Shown here piece by piece: positions 27,001-39,579 of a DNA stretch of 64,000 nt. Position 1 is the stretch's first letter. Every line of letters starts with the position of its first letter. Location: the NCBI GenBank assembly GCA_028564675.1, contig JAOVVO010000335.1:20337-84336 (forward strand). Reading direction: 5' to 3'. The position numbers and the translations under genes were made by a program. The stretch is from Onchocerca lupi. Taxonomy: Eukaryota > Nematoda > Chromadorea > Rhabditida > Onchocercidae. Under the pieces are notes generated by a model. It worked only from the letters and a program-made list of their open reading frames with translations. It searched no databases and was not told the DNA's origin.

Positions 27001-29700
27001 CAGAGTGATGCAGCAAGTTTCATGATGCAACCACCATTGCTGTTGCTTCTATTTCGGATTCCTTGCGTTGCAAACATTTCGTTAATTTTGAAAAATCCAC
27101 CTCGAACCGCATTGCAAAACATTATGATAGAAGATACCAGTTATTCGAGATTTATTTTATTTTTCATTTGTTTTACTTCAATTTCATTTTTCAATGAATG
27201 TGTTAAATGGCGAGAAATATTGAATTCCCAAATTTTTAAGCCAAAACACCATTTAGAAATCATTCACGGTTTTTTTGAACTTCTATCGAAATATTCCAAG
27301 TTGCTTCTGAAATGGTAATACAACAATAACTGGAGAAAATTCCAGTTGAAATAGGAAAAAATTATTATATAATAATTGCTTCATGGCTGAAATGCCTGCT
27401 AATAAAGATGACGAACTAACTCGAAAATGGAAAAGGAAGAATAATTCTCTCCATGCATACAAAAAAGCCCATTCGAAAACTTTATTTAATTTTAAAACAA
27501 AATGAGGAGTGAATGATGATGCATCATTTTATTTGCGAATATAAATTGAATGTGCTTAACAAGTTTATGCTAATTTAGATATTTTTTATTTGATAATTTG
27601 AAAATGATGAAGGTTGAAATTTTTAAGATAGAAGGAAAAACTCGGAATGATTCATCTTTTGGCAAAAATTTGTTAAGCAAAGAATGCAGAAACTGCATGA
27701 TGTCAATTTTCAGAAACAAAATGAAAGAGCTGTGAAATGACGAGCCCTTTCCTTCATTTTTGCTTGATGAAACTTAGCTATGTGTATAATTTATCCACCG
27801 AACCATCCAAGAAGATATATTACTTTTTAGTAGTAGTTTTAAAAAAATGTGAAAAAACTGGAGGACTTTTGGACATTCTTTGTGGAAGTTAAGATTGGAA
27901 GAAAAGGAAAGTTCCCATGTATTTAAATTTCACTGATATATATATATATATATATGTAAAGGGCGAGTGAATTTAGCATTCCCTTCGGGATTATCATCTT
28001 TTTGAATGGCTTGAGGAACGAAAAATAATGGCCATTGAAGCATTTCAGATTTTAAACAGACAACTCTATTTCTTCCCTTCACCTTCGTTGTTTTACTTAT
28101 TTTCTAGCCTTCCAAAACTTCTCTACCATTTGATGAATGGATTGTATGTAATAGTACTGCATATATTTAACAAGACTTCCAGCATTGATCGCATCAAATT
28201 TGTGAAATTCGTGCCTTTCTTTTTCACTAGATAGTTTTTTGATAAGGGAATGATGCCAGAATATATTTGATGCAATTTCGAGAATGATATTAAGTAATGA
28301 TCTCGATTTGTTTCATCTACAAGGGCACGAGCAGCTTCCTAATATGATTTTAGAAAATGAGCTATTTTAAGCAGAAACATAAAAGTTTCTCTATGAGTAA
28401 GGTTAACAGCTGTGAAATTCAAAATTCAAGTTGAAACATCACTAAATATCTCCAATTAGAGACCTAGTTCTCAATAACTTATCATGAACAAAACAAGACT
28501 GAATAATAATTTAGAAATGTCAGAAATTCTTTCCAATAGAATACGTAAATTAATTTCGAAACATTTAGCTAACAATTTAGTTATCTATTATTAAAAACAT
28601 ATTGTTTAAATAAAGCATCCACGAGGTCGGTCGATTTTTCTGCACATCTGCTTGCTTTTTCTTAAAATATTAACTCTTTTTGCTGCAAGAACTGAGCTTA
28701 CGATACCTTTTTTTTTGTGTATTTTTTGCAAGCAATTCTTTTCATTTTCAAAGCTTTCCAATATGCTTTCCTTGGCTGTATGAACAGATAACTTTAAACA
28801 AATTTCGAACGAGCAAGATAAATGATAAATTGAGATTTGGAAATGAATTGGCTAAAATTGTATTGTTCAGCTGTTTGGAAAACTTTGATCTATGAACCTT
28901 TGCAGCTTGATTACAATCGTTTCCCTCATTTTCCCTCATTCTTCCCCATTATCCCTCATTCTTTCAGGATATTTGAAGTTTGATATTAAAACACTGTAGC
29001 AAATCTATTCAGAAAAGTGATCAAATCTTGAAATATCGAAAAGTTTTCTTGTTGAATTTTTTTTCAGATTCTTGTTAGAAATTATAATACAAATTAATCT
29101 ATCTTATTATTGCTTTCTTGTCATCTATAATGTTTTCGGTGGTTTCATTTGAATTTCTTTCTCGTTAGAACAATATATTCATCTTCTCTTTCATAATTTC
29201 TAGATAAACAAATTCAAGCACATTTTAAATATATCTATTGCTCGTATCAAAAGTTCAATGAAACTGATAAACAAATGTCTTTTATAGGAATAAACAATAA
29301 TTTGCATACAACTGATTGTTTCGAAATTTCCATTCATATAATATGATTTAGACTCATTGTAACTATTTTCATATTTAAAATCTTATTTTTCGTGCACTTT
29401 ATTCTCCTTTTTAATAAATAAAATTGCAGAAATTTTTAATTGAAATACTTTTCGCACGCTTTTGGTAATTTTATCAAATGTTAGTTTAAAAGTCCTTTTA
29501 AAATGTAATTTAACTAAATGAAATATCCATTGTTAATAAGAAATGGAACTTTACAAAAGCTTAATTTAATAAACTGCGCTGAAATTAATGCTCGATAAAG
29601 CGTCCATTTTATTGTCTACAAATTATTCGTTCAAAAATCATTTATTTGAATTTTATACAAAAGCTTATTTTGCATTTGTATGGATATTGATCAGGTGTAA
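18083..29700. other. 11.6 kb gene-poor intergenic region
   Basis: No exon chain, family match or RNA gene could be supported on either strand. Contents seen: a 24-bp tandem duplication (ACTTTATCGAATTC core) near 19160-19208; an imperfect ATT/GTT trinucleotide tract at about 20110-20170; AT dinucleotide runs near 22434 and 27937-27957; a degenerate tandem duplication built on AGAATTCTGA near 26375-26455; and a TTTCCCTCA repeat near 28918-28965. A 111-bp hairpin at 25531-25641 is listed separately. All open frames here are short, AT-driven and lack plausible splice context. Confidence 0.6.
25531..25641. repeat. Near-perfect 111-bp inverted repeat (MITE-like hairpin)
   Basis: The left end reads TTTGCATACATAGATAATTA and the right end is its reverse complement; the match is perfect for the first 23 bases and continues imperfectly to about 45 bases per arm, with a short AT-rich centre. 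The sequence ACATTAATTATCATT occurs just outside the left arm and again within the right half. Such short, coding-free hairpins fit a miniature inverted-repeat element, although no target-site duplication was established. Confidence 0.7.
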
Positions 29701-29716
29701 ATCCGAAATTTGTTAC

Positions 29717-29718
29717 AG
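29717..29718 (+). promoter_or_regulatory. Acceptor-like AG one base before the GOPC start codon
   Basis: The sequence TTTGTTACAGAATG places an AG acceptor one base upstream of the ATG at 29720. This tight spacing is common for spliced-leader acceptors in nematodes; a 5'UTR intron is the alternative. Confidence 0.45.
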
Positions 29719-29719
29719 A

Positions 29720-32700
29720 ATGACAGCACTGGACGAGCGCCCGGTTGCTGGTCCGATGTTAGTCTGGCTCGATGCTTTAGAGAAAGATTTCGACAAAGCA
29801 TTTGTTGGCTTGGATTTATTGTTAGGCGAAATTGATTCTGATCAAGTACTGAATTTTCTACTTCAATCTGTTTTTAATTTTTAACACCAACTATTTTGAT
29901 TTTACCAAGAGGACTGATTTCATCGAATTTAATTGAAATTTTTCAAATGCTTCTTTCATAAGTTTCATAATTTCGATCTCCAATGAATGTTAGTGTGAAC
30001 AGCAACATTAATATTAATGCGATGAATTTATTTCTGATAAACTCATTCATCTTCTCTCATTTTTATAGACCATTCCATAATTTGAAATCAAATCTACAAA
30101 ACTGAAATGACAGTATTTAAGAAGTTTCAATTGTCGCTCTTAAATGATTTTTTTTAATCGACCTGGACTAAATAATTTGGCCGATATTTTTGAAACTGAA
30201 AAATTTTTTGGCTTTCCAGGCAGATATAATGTTTGAGAGCCGTCAAAAGATGACTGCACTCAGTGGTGCATTCGCTCAGCTTGTCCATAAAGCGCAAACA
30301 ATTTTCCAGTGCAATTTGCGCCAAGAGGTCGTTTGTGGCTCTATTATTACGATGAAAATCTTTCTGTTGAGCGAAATCAGCATCGATTATTTTTGCTCTT
30401 TCGTATAACTCTATTAAAACATAACTATTTTTTCCTCAAATCAATTATGTCCAACTTGATATTACAGGCAGAATTGGTACAACTTAGGGAAGATTTATGC
30501 TTATCACGATCCGCTCATTATGAACTTGAACGTGAATCTCAGCAACTCATGCTTCAGGTTATATTTTCATTGAAAAAAATCACTAAAGGAAATCGAAATT
30601 ATCCTTTTTATTGATGAAATTTATTTGGAATCTCGAAAGTCTTCAGGTGCACAGCTTGCATTGTCAAGTACACTCCAAAACTGCTCCACATGAATCAGAC
30701 ATGATCAAGAAAAAACTGGTATGACATGTATTTTTCAGCACTATTTATAACAGATTTTAAATTCTAATATCTACTCTTTCAAGGATCTTTTAAAATCAGA
30801 ATGATAGATTAAAATATAATATCTTTTTCCAAAAATTTTATGCAACACGAAAATTCCGAATTTGTTGAAGTACAATCGAATAAATAGATGAATTTATTTA
30901 TTTAGAACTCACAATAATATCAACTATTTGATTATTATTATTATTGCATAGTACTACCTAACAAAAAATTGTAAAGTAATATAAATAAATAGACAAAACA
31001 TTCAAATTTTATCAGTGTGACATATGATTTAACCGGTCAATAAAACCAGTGACAGATTAAACAATTAATGAGTTTATTTGTAATATTTGCAAAACTTGAT
31101 AGGCATTAGTGTAATTCTGATTAGTGTTGAATGGTTATACATTTAAGACTATGAGCAATAATATTATTCTAAGAGAAGTAATTTAGCTAATTTCTTATAG
31201 CATAGATGAAATTTCTCACTTTCAAATTTTACACCAGCTCGAAATATTTTGTATCAGCAGTTTTTCGTTAGACGTGGCCAAAGATTAAATAGAGACTCGA
31301 AATTTTACTAGCCATTTAATTATTTTATTTCAATCAACTTGCTAAAAAATGGCAAGATTTGAGCAATTTCTCCATTGATTTCACTATTAATATGTTAATT
31401 CATTAGGCAGTATTTTTGTCTAGCGCATTTAGAAAAGTAACTCACAATGAAACGAAGACAATCAGATGAATCGTTTCCCGATTTCCACCGTTTAACTTTC
31501 AATTAAAAAATTAGGAGCAAGAGATATTAAACTTTCGATCCGAAATTCGGCCTCCTGCAAAACTCCGTTCGGAAGTGGAACTTCTTCGCAAAGAAAACAA
31601 GAAATATCGACAAATGATTCTGGCTATGCAAAATGAAGTTTATGGTGCTCGACTTGCCGCCAAATATTTGGACAAGGAACTTGCTGGAAGGTTTGTCAAT
31701 AATTCAAATATTAAATGGCTTAGTGAACAAATGCTTCTGTTATTAATTTTTTTTTAAGAGGCAATTTCAACATGGAATCTTTCTTGCTGAATTTACGATT
31801 ATGCCAAAGCACTCTCCCCTCCCACTCTCCCCCCCATCCCCCCCCCCCCTTTCAATCAATTTAATTATTAATTAAACTATATATTATTTCTGTGCATCTT
31901 TTGCATTTGTGAAAAGCGTACGAAAATAATATACAATTTCTTAATAAAAGTAAATCAGTGATTTTTAAAAATCCTAATTCCTCATTAATTTCAGAATTCA
32001 GCAAATTCAACTGCTTGGCAGAGATATGCGTGGCGCTGAACATGATCGATTATGGAACCAACTGGAAGCCGAAATTCATCTTCATCGTCATAAAACTGTC
32101 ATTCGAGCATGCAGGTGTACTAATTATGATCTTGAAAATCTGAATATTGATGTATTTAGTTAAAGTGGACTTCTAACAAATGAAGTTATTACAGAGGAAG
32201 ACGAAGTAGTCAGAAGCATTTGCCAACACCACCTCATCATGATTACAGAAGCTTACGGAAACAGAAAGGCGTGGGAAAAATTCGCAACGTTAAACTTGTC
32301 AAGGCTTCACACGAAGGTCTCGGCATATCTATTACGGTGCTATTTGTATTCCATCTTAAATTAAATGGTGATTTTCTGTCCGGATTCAGATGAGGCCTTT
32401 TGCCTTATTTGTTTTCATCTAGACAATGCAAACAATCAACTTTTGCTGTTGATTAAAGAGACATATTTCGGGTGTTTACATTCGTTCTTATCCGTCTGGG
32501 GCCAGCAGTACTTTCTTGAGCTTAATACGGTTAGTCCCGATGTACTTGACATGAATCAAGCAATTCTAGTATCATTGAATTCAAATCAATAGGATTGCGA
32601 AATGAGCCTATGCAAAATCTGAAAAATCTCTTTGAACCACCTTACACATATGCGTATCGGTTTTAAGAAATTAATTCAGAAGAAATAATTCATTTTAGGG

Positions 32701-33769
32701 TGGAAAAGAACACGGTGTGCCAATTCTGATCTCGGAAATCCATCCTAAACAACCTGCTGAACGATGTGGCAATTTGTTTGTCGGTGATGCCATATTGTCC
32801 GTCAATGGCATTGATTTGCGTACTGCGAAGCACAATGAAGCTGTACACATACTTTCCGAACAGGTTTGAGGTTACTGCTTGTGCATATCGCTTTCTTAAA
32901 AATGCTTCCCTTTGTGCACTTTTGCTTCTAATCCTTATCTTTTGACATAGTTTCTTATCTCAAACATTTAAATTCGTAAATTAACTAAAATTATAGCACA
33001 TCAAAACGATCAAGACTGATTGTTATGACGAATAATTTAAAAAAAGAAAAATAGTGAATACTTTTGAAGAATTCCAATTTTTGTTCACCCCATTTATATA
33101 AGTTTCGTGAGATATCTAAAGAGAATTTGAAATATCTTAAGAGAATTTGCTTTTATTTCAATGATCGGTGTTGAAGCGTTGAATAATATTATCAACCACT
33201 TTGTCTTATCCATTAGTTGGCCTGGAACTGAAATATTTCTTTTGCAGAATAATATCACTACTCACATTGTCTTCAAAGTCATCAAAGACAATTAATTTTT
33301 CTCACTGCTTAATGTTACTAGATATTTACTCTAAAAATTTTCTTAGCTTTTCATTTGATGATTTTCAATTTTCACATGCTTGGCACAATTTTAGGAAGGC
33401 GAATTAAATTTAAAAGTGGTTTACGTGGCTCCAGATCAAGATAGTGATGATGATGGCGACGTAATGGTTGAAACACAAGGCGGCTTTTTGTAATTATCAT
33501 TAATTTTTGCATTTTGTTTATTTTTGAAAGGAATCAGTGTTTGTATTTATATGCATCACTTCTTAATAATATACAAATTTACTTACTCACGTGTACTTAA
33601 AATATCTTTGATTAGGTTCTATCTCTATGAACCATTTACGGATCGTGAGCATCAGATGGCAAGCTTGAGCACGCTGGAGCAAACGACAAGCAGTTGCTCA
33701 TCATCTGCATCTCATCACAGCGATAACAACAATTTGGCTGCTGAAAATGGTACTGTCCGAGAACGATGA
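29720..33769 (+). CDS. gopc: GOPC/PIST/CAL homologue: Golgi-associated PDZ and coiled-coil protein
   Basis: Ten exons join in phase to 415 aa (human GOPC about 460): 29720-29845, 30220-30327, 30468-30557, 30647-30718, 31515-31690, 31995-32114, 32195-32336, 32699-32863, 33395-33489, 33616-33769. The N-terminus has WLDALEKDFDKAFVGLDLLL, closely matching GOPC. Heptad-rich coiled coils follow to about residue 225 and include NEVYGARLAAKYLDKELAGR and LWNQLEAEIHLHRHKTVIRA. One PDZ domain spans about 260-346, with the carboxylate-binding loop GLGI at 272-275 and GGKEHGVPILISEIHP. An acidic stretch (DQDSDDDGD) follows, as in the family. GOPC sits at the trans-Golgi, binds C-terminal PDZ ligands of membrane cargo and controls their surface delivery or degradation. 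Intron 5 contains a long C-run. A possible AATAAA is at 34353-34358. Confidence 0.95.
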
Positions 33770-34490
33770 TGGCCAGAGAATCATGATGAAACATAGCAAT
33801 GATTAACAAACCTGTTTAGGTGAATTTAATTATCAAAACAGCTGAGATTATATTACTGCTCCCGAAATCACTAATAATTACAGTGTGCATCTATAGATAT
33901 AAATATTAAGATGCTGAGACGCCGATATTATTCAATTTTCGTTGTAAATTGATTTACTTGTTCTGACCTTGCCAAAAGAAAAATAATCTCAGAAGTTTTT
34001 CGAACTGTCCATGTGTCCACTTTAAATATCAACATTAAATCAGTATTTTTCTTCTTTTGCAGAGAAGAGAATTCTACAAAATAATGTTCTAGTGAGTTAT
34101 ATATATAAATATATCAAGGCTGCTCCAGGAATGCCAATAATTTTTCACTTGTTTGAAAAATGATTGTAGTTATTTTCTCTCATTTATTTATTTCTTTTCT
34201 TGCTTCAAAAATGCCATTCGTTGTTGACTTGTTTCTATGTACACTCTGTTCTTATGAATTGAAGCTCAATACGAATATGTGTTTTGGTGATAATATATGA
34301 CAGAATATCTATCAGTCATAATGATGTGTTATGTTAGTTTTTTGGGTTTCTTAATAAATTAGCATAATTTGTTTAATTAGGAATAAGTATTATTTAATAA
34401 GTGCTGTTATGCAAAAGTAATTTCAATGAGATAGTATGCAAAATCAATTTCAACAATTGCAAATCTATCTGACGCATTTGTTAGGCATAG
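33770..34490. other. GOPC 3' flank
   Basis: AT-rich 3'UTR-like sequence, including an AATAAA at 34353-34358. No coding potential was recognised before the SNW1-like pseudogene begins near 34493. Confidence 0.4.
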
Positions 34491-34492
34491 TT

Positions 34493-35563
34493 CTGCCATG
34501 CATATCTAATTGGAAGAATCTAAGAGAATTCACTATTGTACTGGATAAATGATTGGCTGCTGATGGCAGAGGTTTACAGTAGGTACATCACAGAAATTCC
34601 AATGCTATTTCTTTTGCCCAAGCTATAAAATTTGCGGTAAGTGCTATTAGTGAAAATTTAAACCAGAAAAAGTTAGTGAGGTAGGTTACATTGAATAAAA
34701 GTTTCATACTGATACTGAATATTACTGATCAAAAAAGATATTGCTTAACAACAAAGTTGCATCGACAGTTGAAGCAAGTGATGAATGGATTAGAAAATTA
34801 TATCAATTATATCAAATTTATCAATGAAAATTTTGCCAAGTTAGCGGAATCATTATATTTGGCTGATCACATAGCTCGTGAAGCTGTCAAAACGCGTGCA
34901 CAGATGGAACGTCGTGACGCTCAAAGCAAGAAGGCTGAGAAGGAAAAGATGAGAAAAGAAGCTATGGCCTGGACAAGAACATATTATACTCGAAAAAATA
35001 CAAGAAAATGATTCAATAAGCCAGGAAACTCAAGAACGTTATCAAATTAGCGTGGTCGTCTGGATGAACATCCTCGTGAAAGGAATATTGCCTGGGACAA
35101 TTCAAATAAATTGGATAGGTTTAAGAAGGGTTGGGAGAGGGATATTAGCGAGAAAATCGCACTTGGTTTACCGGATGCGCGAACAAGGTTTCATGAGACG
35201 CAATTTGATCAGTGGGAAGGATTAGATAGTGGTAATTTTGTTGAAAAAACATATAGTGCATACGATAAACCGTGGTGTGTTCATATTTAGAAACATATTT
35301 ATCAACCGAATAAAAATCTTGATAAAGATTTTTACGGTGATGATTTGGTAGTACAATTAGTACCAATCGATTCGTTCCTGATAAGGATTCAGTGGTGCCG
35401 AATCTGGAGCAGCACGCAATGTTGGACCTGCTGAGTTCGAAAAGGAGGAACAGGATATCTTCGGTATCGGCTAGTTGCTGCAATTAGCCAAAGAATCAAG
35501 TAAAAAGTGAAGAAGAAGAAAGCAACTGATGAAAATTCATCATCATCTAAGAAGCGTCGGTGA
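34493..35563 (+). pseudogene. Decayed copy of SNW1/SKIP splicing factor
   Basis: The DNA encodes a degenerate C-terminal half of SNW-domain protein. 34493-34579 reads LPCISNWKNLREFTIVLDK, then TGA, then LAADGRGLQ. About 240 bases later the same protein resumes: INENFAKLAESLYLADHIAR (about 34823-34882), EAVKTRAQMER, ERDISEKIALGLPDARTR and NLDKDFYGDDL. A frameshift then moves the match to another frame (AEFEKEEQDIFGIG) before a final SSKKRR and stop. At least four in-frame stops and one or two frameshifts make it nonfunctional. Intact SNW1/SKIP is a core spliceosome and transcription cofactor. The 3' half from 34823 has no intron, suggesting a processed copy; the 240-base gap could be a retained intron or an insertion, so the mode of duplication is open. 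No poly(A) tail is visible. Confidence 0.85.
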
Positions 35564-35804
35564 AATGCATATCTTGATTCACATGTGCAAATTACAGTAT
35601 ATATATTGTTTGCTTTTGAGGTTATATCGACAATAATTGCAGATTCCTAATTTGTGGCGCCTTGAGATCATATTGATTTAAAAAGTTCAGATTTGGAGCA
35701 GATCAGTTTAGTTCTGAGTTTCTGCACCGACGAAATTCAACACAGCAACAGCAGCTCGATTCTAGTTCGGAATTCTTACACGGGCACAGCAATAATTCTA
35801 CAGT
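35564..35804. other. Spacer between SNW1 pseudogene and dispersed repeat copy A
   Basis: No coding potential. From about 35730 the text becomes CAG/AAC-rich (AACACAGCAACAGCAGC), echoing the CAG-rich start of repeat copy B, so the repeat may begin earlier than marked. Confidence 0.35.
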
Positions 35805-36004
35805 GACAAAGATCGACGCAGTAGTGGCAGCAAATCGACAATCAAGAAGTTCCATTCTCCTCTACGAACGACAAAGGAAAGAATAATCCAGTGATCAAGG
35901 TTTTGTTTGGATATTCTCAAATAATTGTTTGTATCGTACAGAAGGAACCAATCTTCCCCCCTCAATCAATAAAACTTTTTACTAAAGATATTCATCTCTG
36001 TCAC
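35805..36004 (+). repeat. Dispersed repeat, copy A (LTR-like or nonautonomous element fragment)
   Basis: Shares a run of conserved blocks with 40067-40304 in the same order and orientation: GACAAAGATCGACGCAG, CGACAAAGGAAAGA, CCAGTGAT, ATAATTGTTTG, TCAATCAATAAAAC and ATTCATCTCTGTCACA. The internal AATAAA near the 3' end and the terminal CACA would suit an LTR, but no tRNA-primed binding site or pol gene could be found, so class is unknown. Confidence 0.6.
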
Positions 36005-38800
36005 AACCAAAACGTGACAGAAAGAACTTTTCGACGAAAAGTTCATGGTAATAGCTGATCAAAGACTGCCAAAGCAACATTGTAGCTTATGTTCTGTTTG
36101 TATTAGGCAGTATGTACTGCGATTTATGCGATATTTTGGAATATTTAGAAAAACGTGGGAACCGTAAAGAAACGGGAAAAAGCAAATAGTATCCATTCCT
36201 CACTTGCATTTCACATTTTTCATTGGCTCATTGTAAATCTCTAATTACAGTATTTTTTGATTAACTTTCATTTTTGATCTTGACCAAGTTTTGATATTAA
36301 TTTTTTATGTAATAAGATATTAAACTTACAAGCATCCATTTTATCCGAATATCATTTCTCTATAGTAATACTGAGCTCTTTCATTTCTTCTTTCTGTTTG
36401 TTTCACAGTAAATTAGAAATTAAATTTAGATATTTCTGAATAATTCTTATCATTAAAAAATTAATTGGTATAGTTCCATGGATATCGCCATTTTTTGAAT
36501 TCTTATTTCAACTATTTATAACTCACATCTACTTGTTTTGTAATATAAGTAAGATATTGAAATTCTTCAAAACAGTTCTTGATCTTATACAATTCAAATA
36601 TGTGATGGATCAAAATCAAGAAGATATTTTGCAGAATTCAGTCCTAACAAATGGACCAGAATCATCATCATTAATATTACTTGCTTTTTGGCCTGCATCT
36701 ATATCGAAAATAAGTTTTTGAAAGAAGCAAATTCTTAATGACATTTTCATGGTATGGAACTGGCCCTAAAAGTAAATTTATATTATTTTTTTTAAAGTTT
36801 TCTTCGAAGCATTTTTCAACACTTCTTTAAAGTTATTTTTTAAAAACTTCCCGCTATTTTCTTAAAATCTCTTCAACGTCTTTTTTACTAACTTTTGATG
36901 TGCTTCCTTCAGTTCTACAGTTACTAAAAATTTATCGACTAGAAATGCCATTTCTCTTTAACTTTTAATACTCAGAAAAAGTGACCATTTTCATTCTCTT
37001 GGCCAATGATCTTTCTTCGAAGAAGCATTTTCTAGTCATTTCATTTTTTCTTCAATTATTTTTGATTAATCCTTTTTGTCATTCGTCAACTCCTTACCTC
37101 ATCTTAATTCTTGCATTTAAATTCTTCATTTATTCAATTCTGGTGCAAATAAAGAAGACATGATCCAAAAAAACTACTCCAAACAGAATTAATATTTACT
37201 TTTAAATTGTCATTTCAAAAATTCCATTTTGTTTCGACAAAAGGAAATGTCCATCTGTATTATTTTTAGTTTTATTATTTTTAAAAGTGGATGAACAAAC
37301 GAAAACGAATGATGTGTGAAACAATTTACTAACCGAAAAATTCGGACACCCTCTCCGAACAATATTTTGCAAGAAACACGTGATCAAAACAATAGATCAT
37401 TTGTTTGCTTGTACGATATTTTTTGTGGTGTTGAGAATTTCACGTAGAAGTATGAACGATACGAATAGCAATAAATCTGTCGACATCTGTAACGATAGTT
37501 GCTCAGATATAAGATGCAGTTAATATTTTCCAAAAAATTCATCTCATAGTCCAAAATCATTCATTAATTTCAATCTTCATTTCAATTAACATCCAAAATA
37601 ATGATTTTCAAATGAATAGATTTATTGCTGTTTAATAAATGTTTGTTTTGCAAAAATACTCCTCAATATTATCAATCGTTATCCTTTGTGTCTGAGAAAT
37701 ACGGTATGAATCGTAATATAGGAATGCCAAATGTTTGAAAAGTGAAATATCTGCATCACAATTAACACCTAAGAATTTCAGTCGAACAAGGAAGCGTCAC
37801 TTCAAATTCGTTAATCAATACTCAAATTTAGATAAAACATACAGTTACTAATATAAATTAGTGAATTTCAACATAAAAATCCATGCAACTGTCATATGAA
37901 CCTAGAAAGATTATTACAAAACAGATGTACATTGCATTAGATAATGTTAAAATTGTCTGATTGCCACAAAAATACCGAGATATTTTTACACAGATAATTA
38001 TGTGTTATCTATCCAGTTTGCATATATTAGTAAAATTAATCATAATTTTAGATTAAATGGGAACTGGTCATAGCAGAGCAGACGAGATAAGTGGCAATGC
38101 CTTGCGACTCCATCGACATTGTTTTCGGTGTCAAAATGAACAAAGTTTCAATAATTTCTACGAACCAACTACCATCTTCTACAGTCTGCGACAAAATTAA
38201 GAAATATGAACAAAATTATTATATCAAAAAGATACTTATTGCAGCTGAATTTGATGCCTTCGGAATTTTAAGAGCAAATCTGGAATGGAAAAATATTGCA
38301 GTTACCAATTAATGACAGAGTGTTTTGACTGATTAAAGTTTTAGATCGAAACTGAAGTATTTGGAAACCAATACATAGATAACGTTTTTTTAGAATAGAT
38401 TCACAACATCTGAACGCATGTTTTTTCAAAAATACTCGAGAAGTTAAATTGAAGAAATTTTCAAAATATAGAAAAATATCGAATCCTTCGGCATTAATGA
38501 ATTTAGTGGAAGATTCAATGACTTCGAATTTTGATTAGTGGCAGCAAAATGAAAAATCAGCGAATTATATTGAGAAGATTCATAACAATTAATCCAATAA
38601 CTACTTCGTATATTCACATTTTCCGAATCATTCTCTTTTAATTTGGCTAGAATTGTGAAAATTTAGTAAAATAATTTCCATATCTGAAAATTTCGTATGA
38701 ATTTATATTTTATTCCATCAGTGACTGCCACTCAGGAGATATAATCAAGCAAGTATTTGAGCAGGCGATGTCGCGAATTCGATATCGCGAAGCTCCTATC
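36005..38800. other. Noncoding region inside the repeat island
   Basis: 2.8 kb of AT-rich sequence without recognisable coding exons. It begins with a TGTCAC...GTGACA inverted pair directly after repeat copy A (about 36000-36020). Short open frames at 36533-36721, 36981-37163 and 38091-38312 look random and have no splice partners. Confidence 0.45.
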
Positions 38801-38807
38801 AAATGCT

Positions 38808-39145
38808 AAATTCTTATTGTAAACAATGTAACTAGTGTTGTCAATCATTCAGCTTTTCTCATGTTTATTCCTTCCTTTGTTTTCAATCACAAAGGAATTA
38901 CATTTTACTGTCAATTGTTTTCCTTTCTTTGGTTTTCAATCACAAAGGAATTACATTTTACTGTCAATTGTTACCATTGTTTCCAATATTCAATTCTCAT
39001 TGTGAACAATGTAACTGGTGTTGCAAATCATTTAGCTTCTCTCATGCTTGTTGTTTTTCTAGCCTTAACAGCTTCTCATGATTAACAATGCTTATTGTTT
39101 TTTAGCCCTAACAGCTTCCCATGATTAACACATACCCATTCACTT
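38808..39145. repeat. Nested tandem repeats
   Basis: Three scales are visible. A unit of about 58 bases (core TTTTCAATCACAAAGGAATT followed by ACATTTTACTGTCAATTGTT) occurs twice between about 38870 and 38973. A unit of about 43 bases (core TAACAGCTTCTCATGATTAA) occurs twice between about 39060 and 39142. A longer imperfect repeat (core ACAATGTAACTAGTGTTG) recurs about 180 bases apart at 38823 and 39004. No coding potential was seen. Confidence 0.7.
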
Positions 39146-39579
39146 GAGTTTCTAACAATTAAACCACTTCCATCTAAAAAGATATAAATTTGGTTGTATC
39201 AAGTAAAAGTGTCTTTTCTTCCTAATCTTCAAAATGAAATCGTATAGTGTCTCTTCTTCCCGGTCTCAAAAATAAAATCGTATTATTCGGTGTGAAATCT
39301 ACAATTCAATTCTATAATTCAATCTACTCCGACTCCCCTACAAAATTCAATTCGACTCGATTGGATTCACTGGCGGTATTAACTACTGAACGACATCGCT
39401 CACGAACTCAGAAATTATTCACGACAGGCGATATTCCAACGAAAAATAGAAGTTTAGGAAAGAAGTAATTAGAAACTCAAGTTCAGATAAATCGTATTTC
39501 TCACTTCCATGTTATCCTTAACACCTGAACTTTCATCGAATATTGACAATGATAGCAAAATAAAAGGATTCCCAAAATT

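Noticed and set aside
26971..27318. 115-codon hydrophobic open frame in the gene desert
   Set aside because: Composition is AT-driven, with no recognisable domain, no splice partners and no family resemblance.
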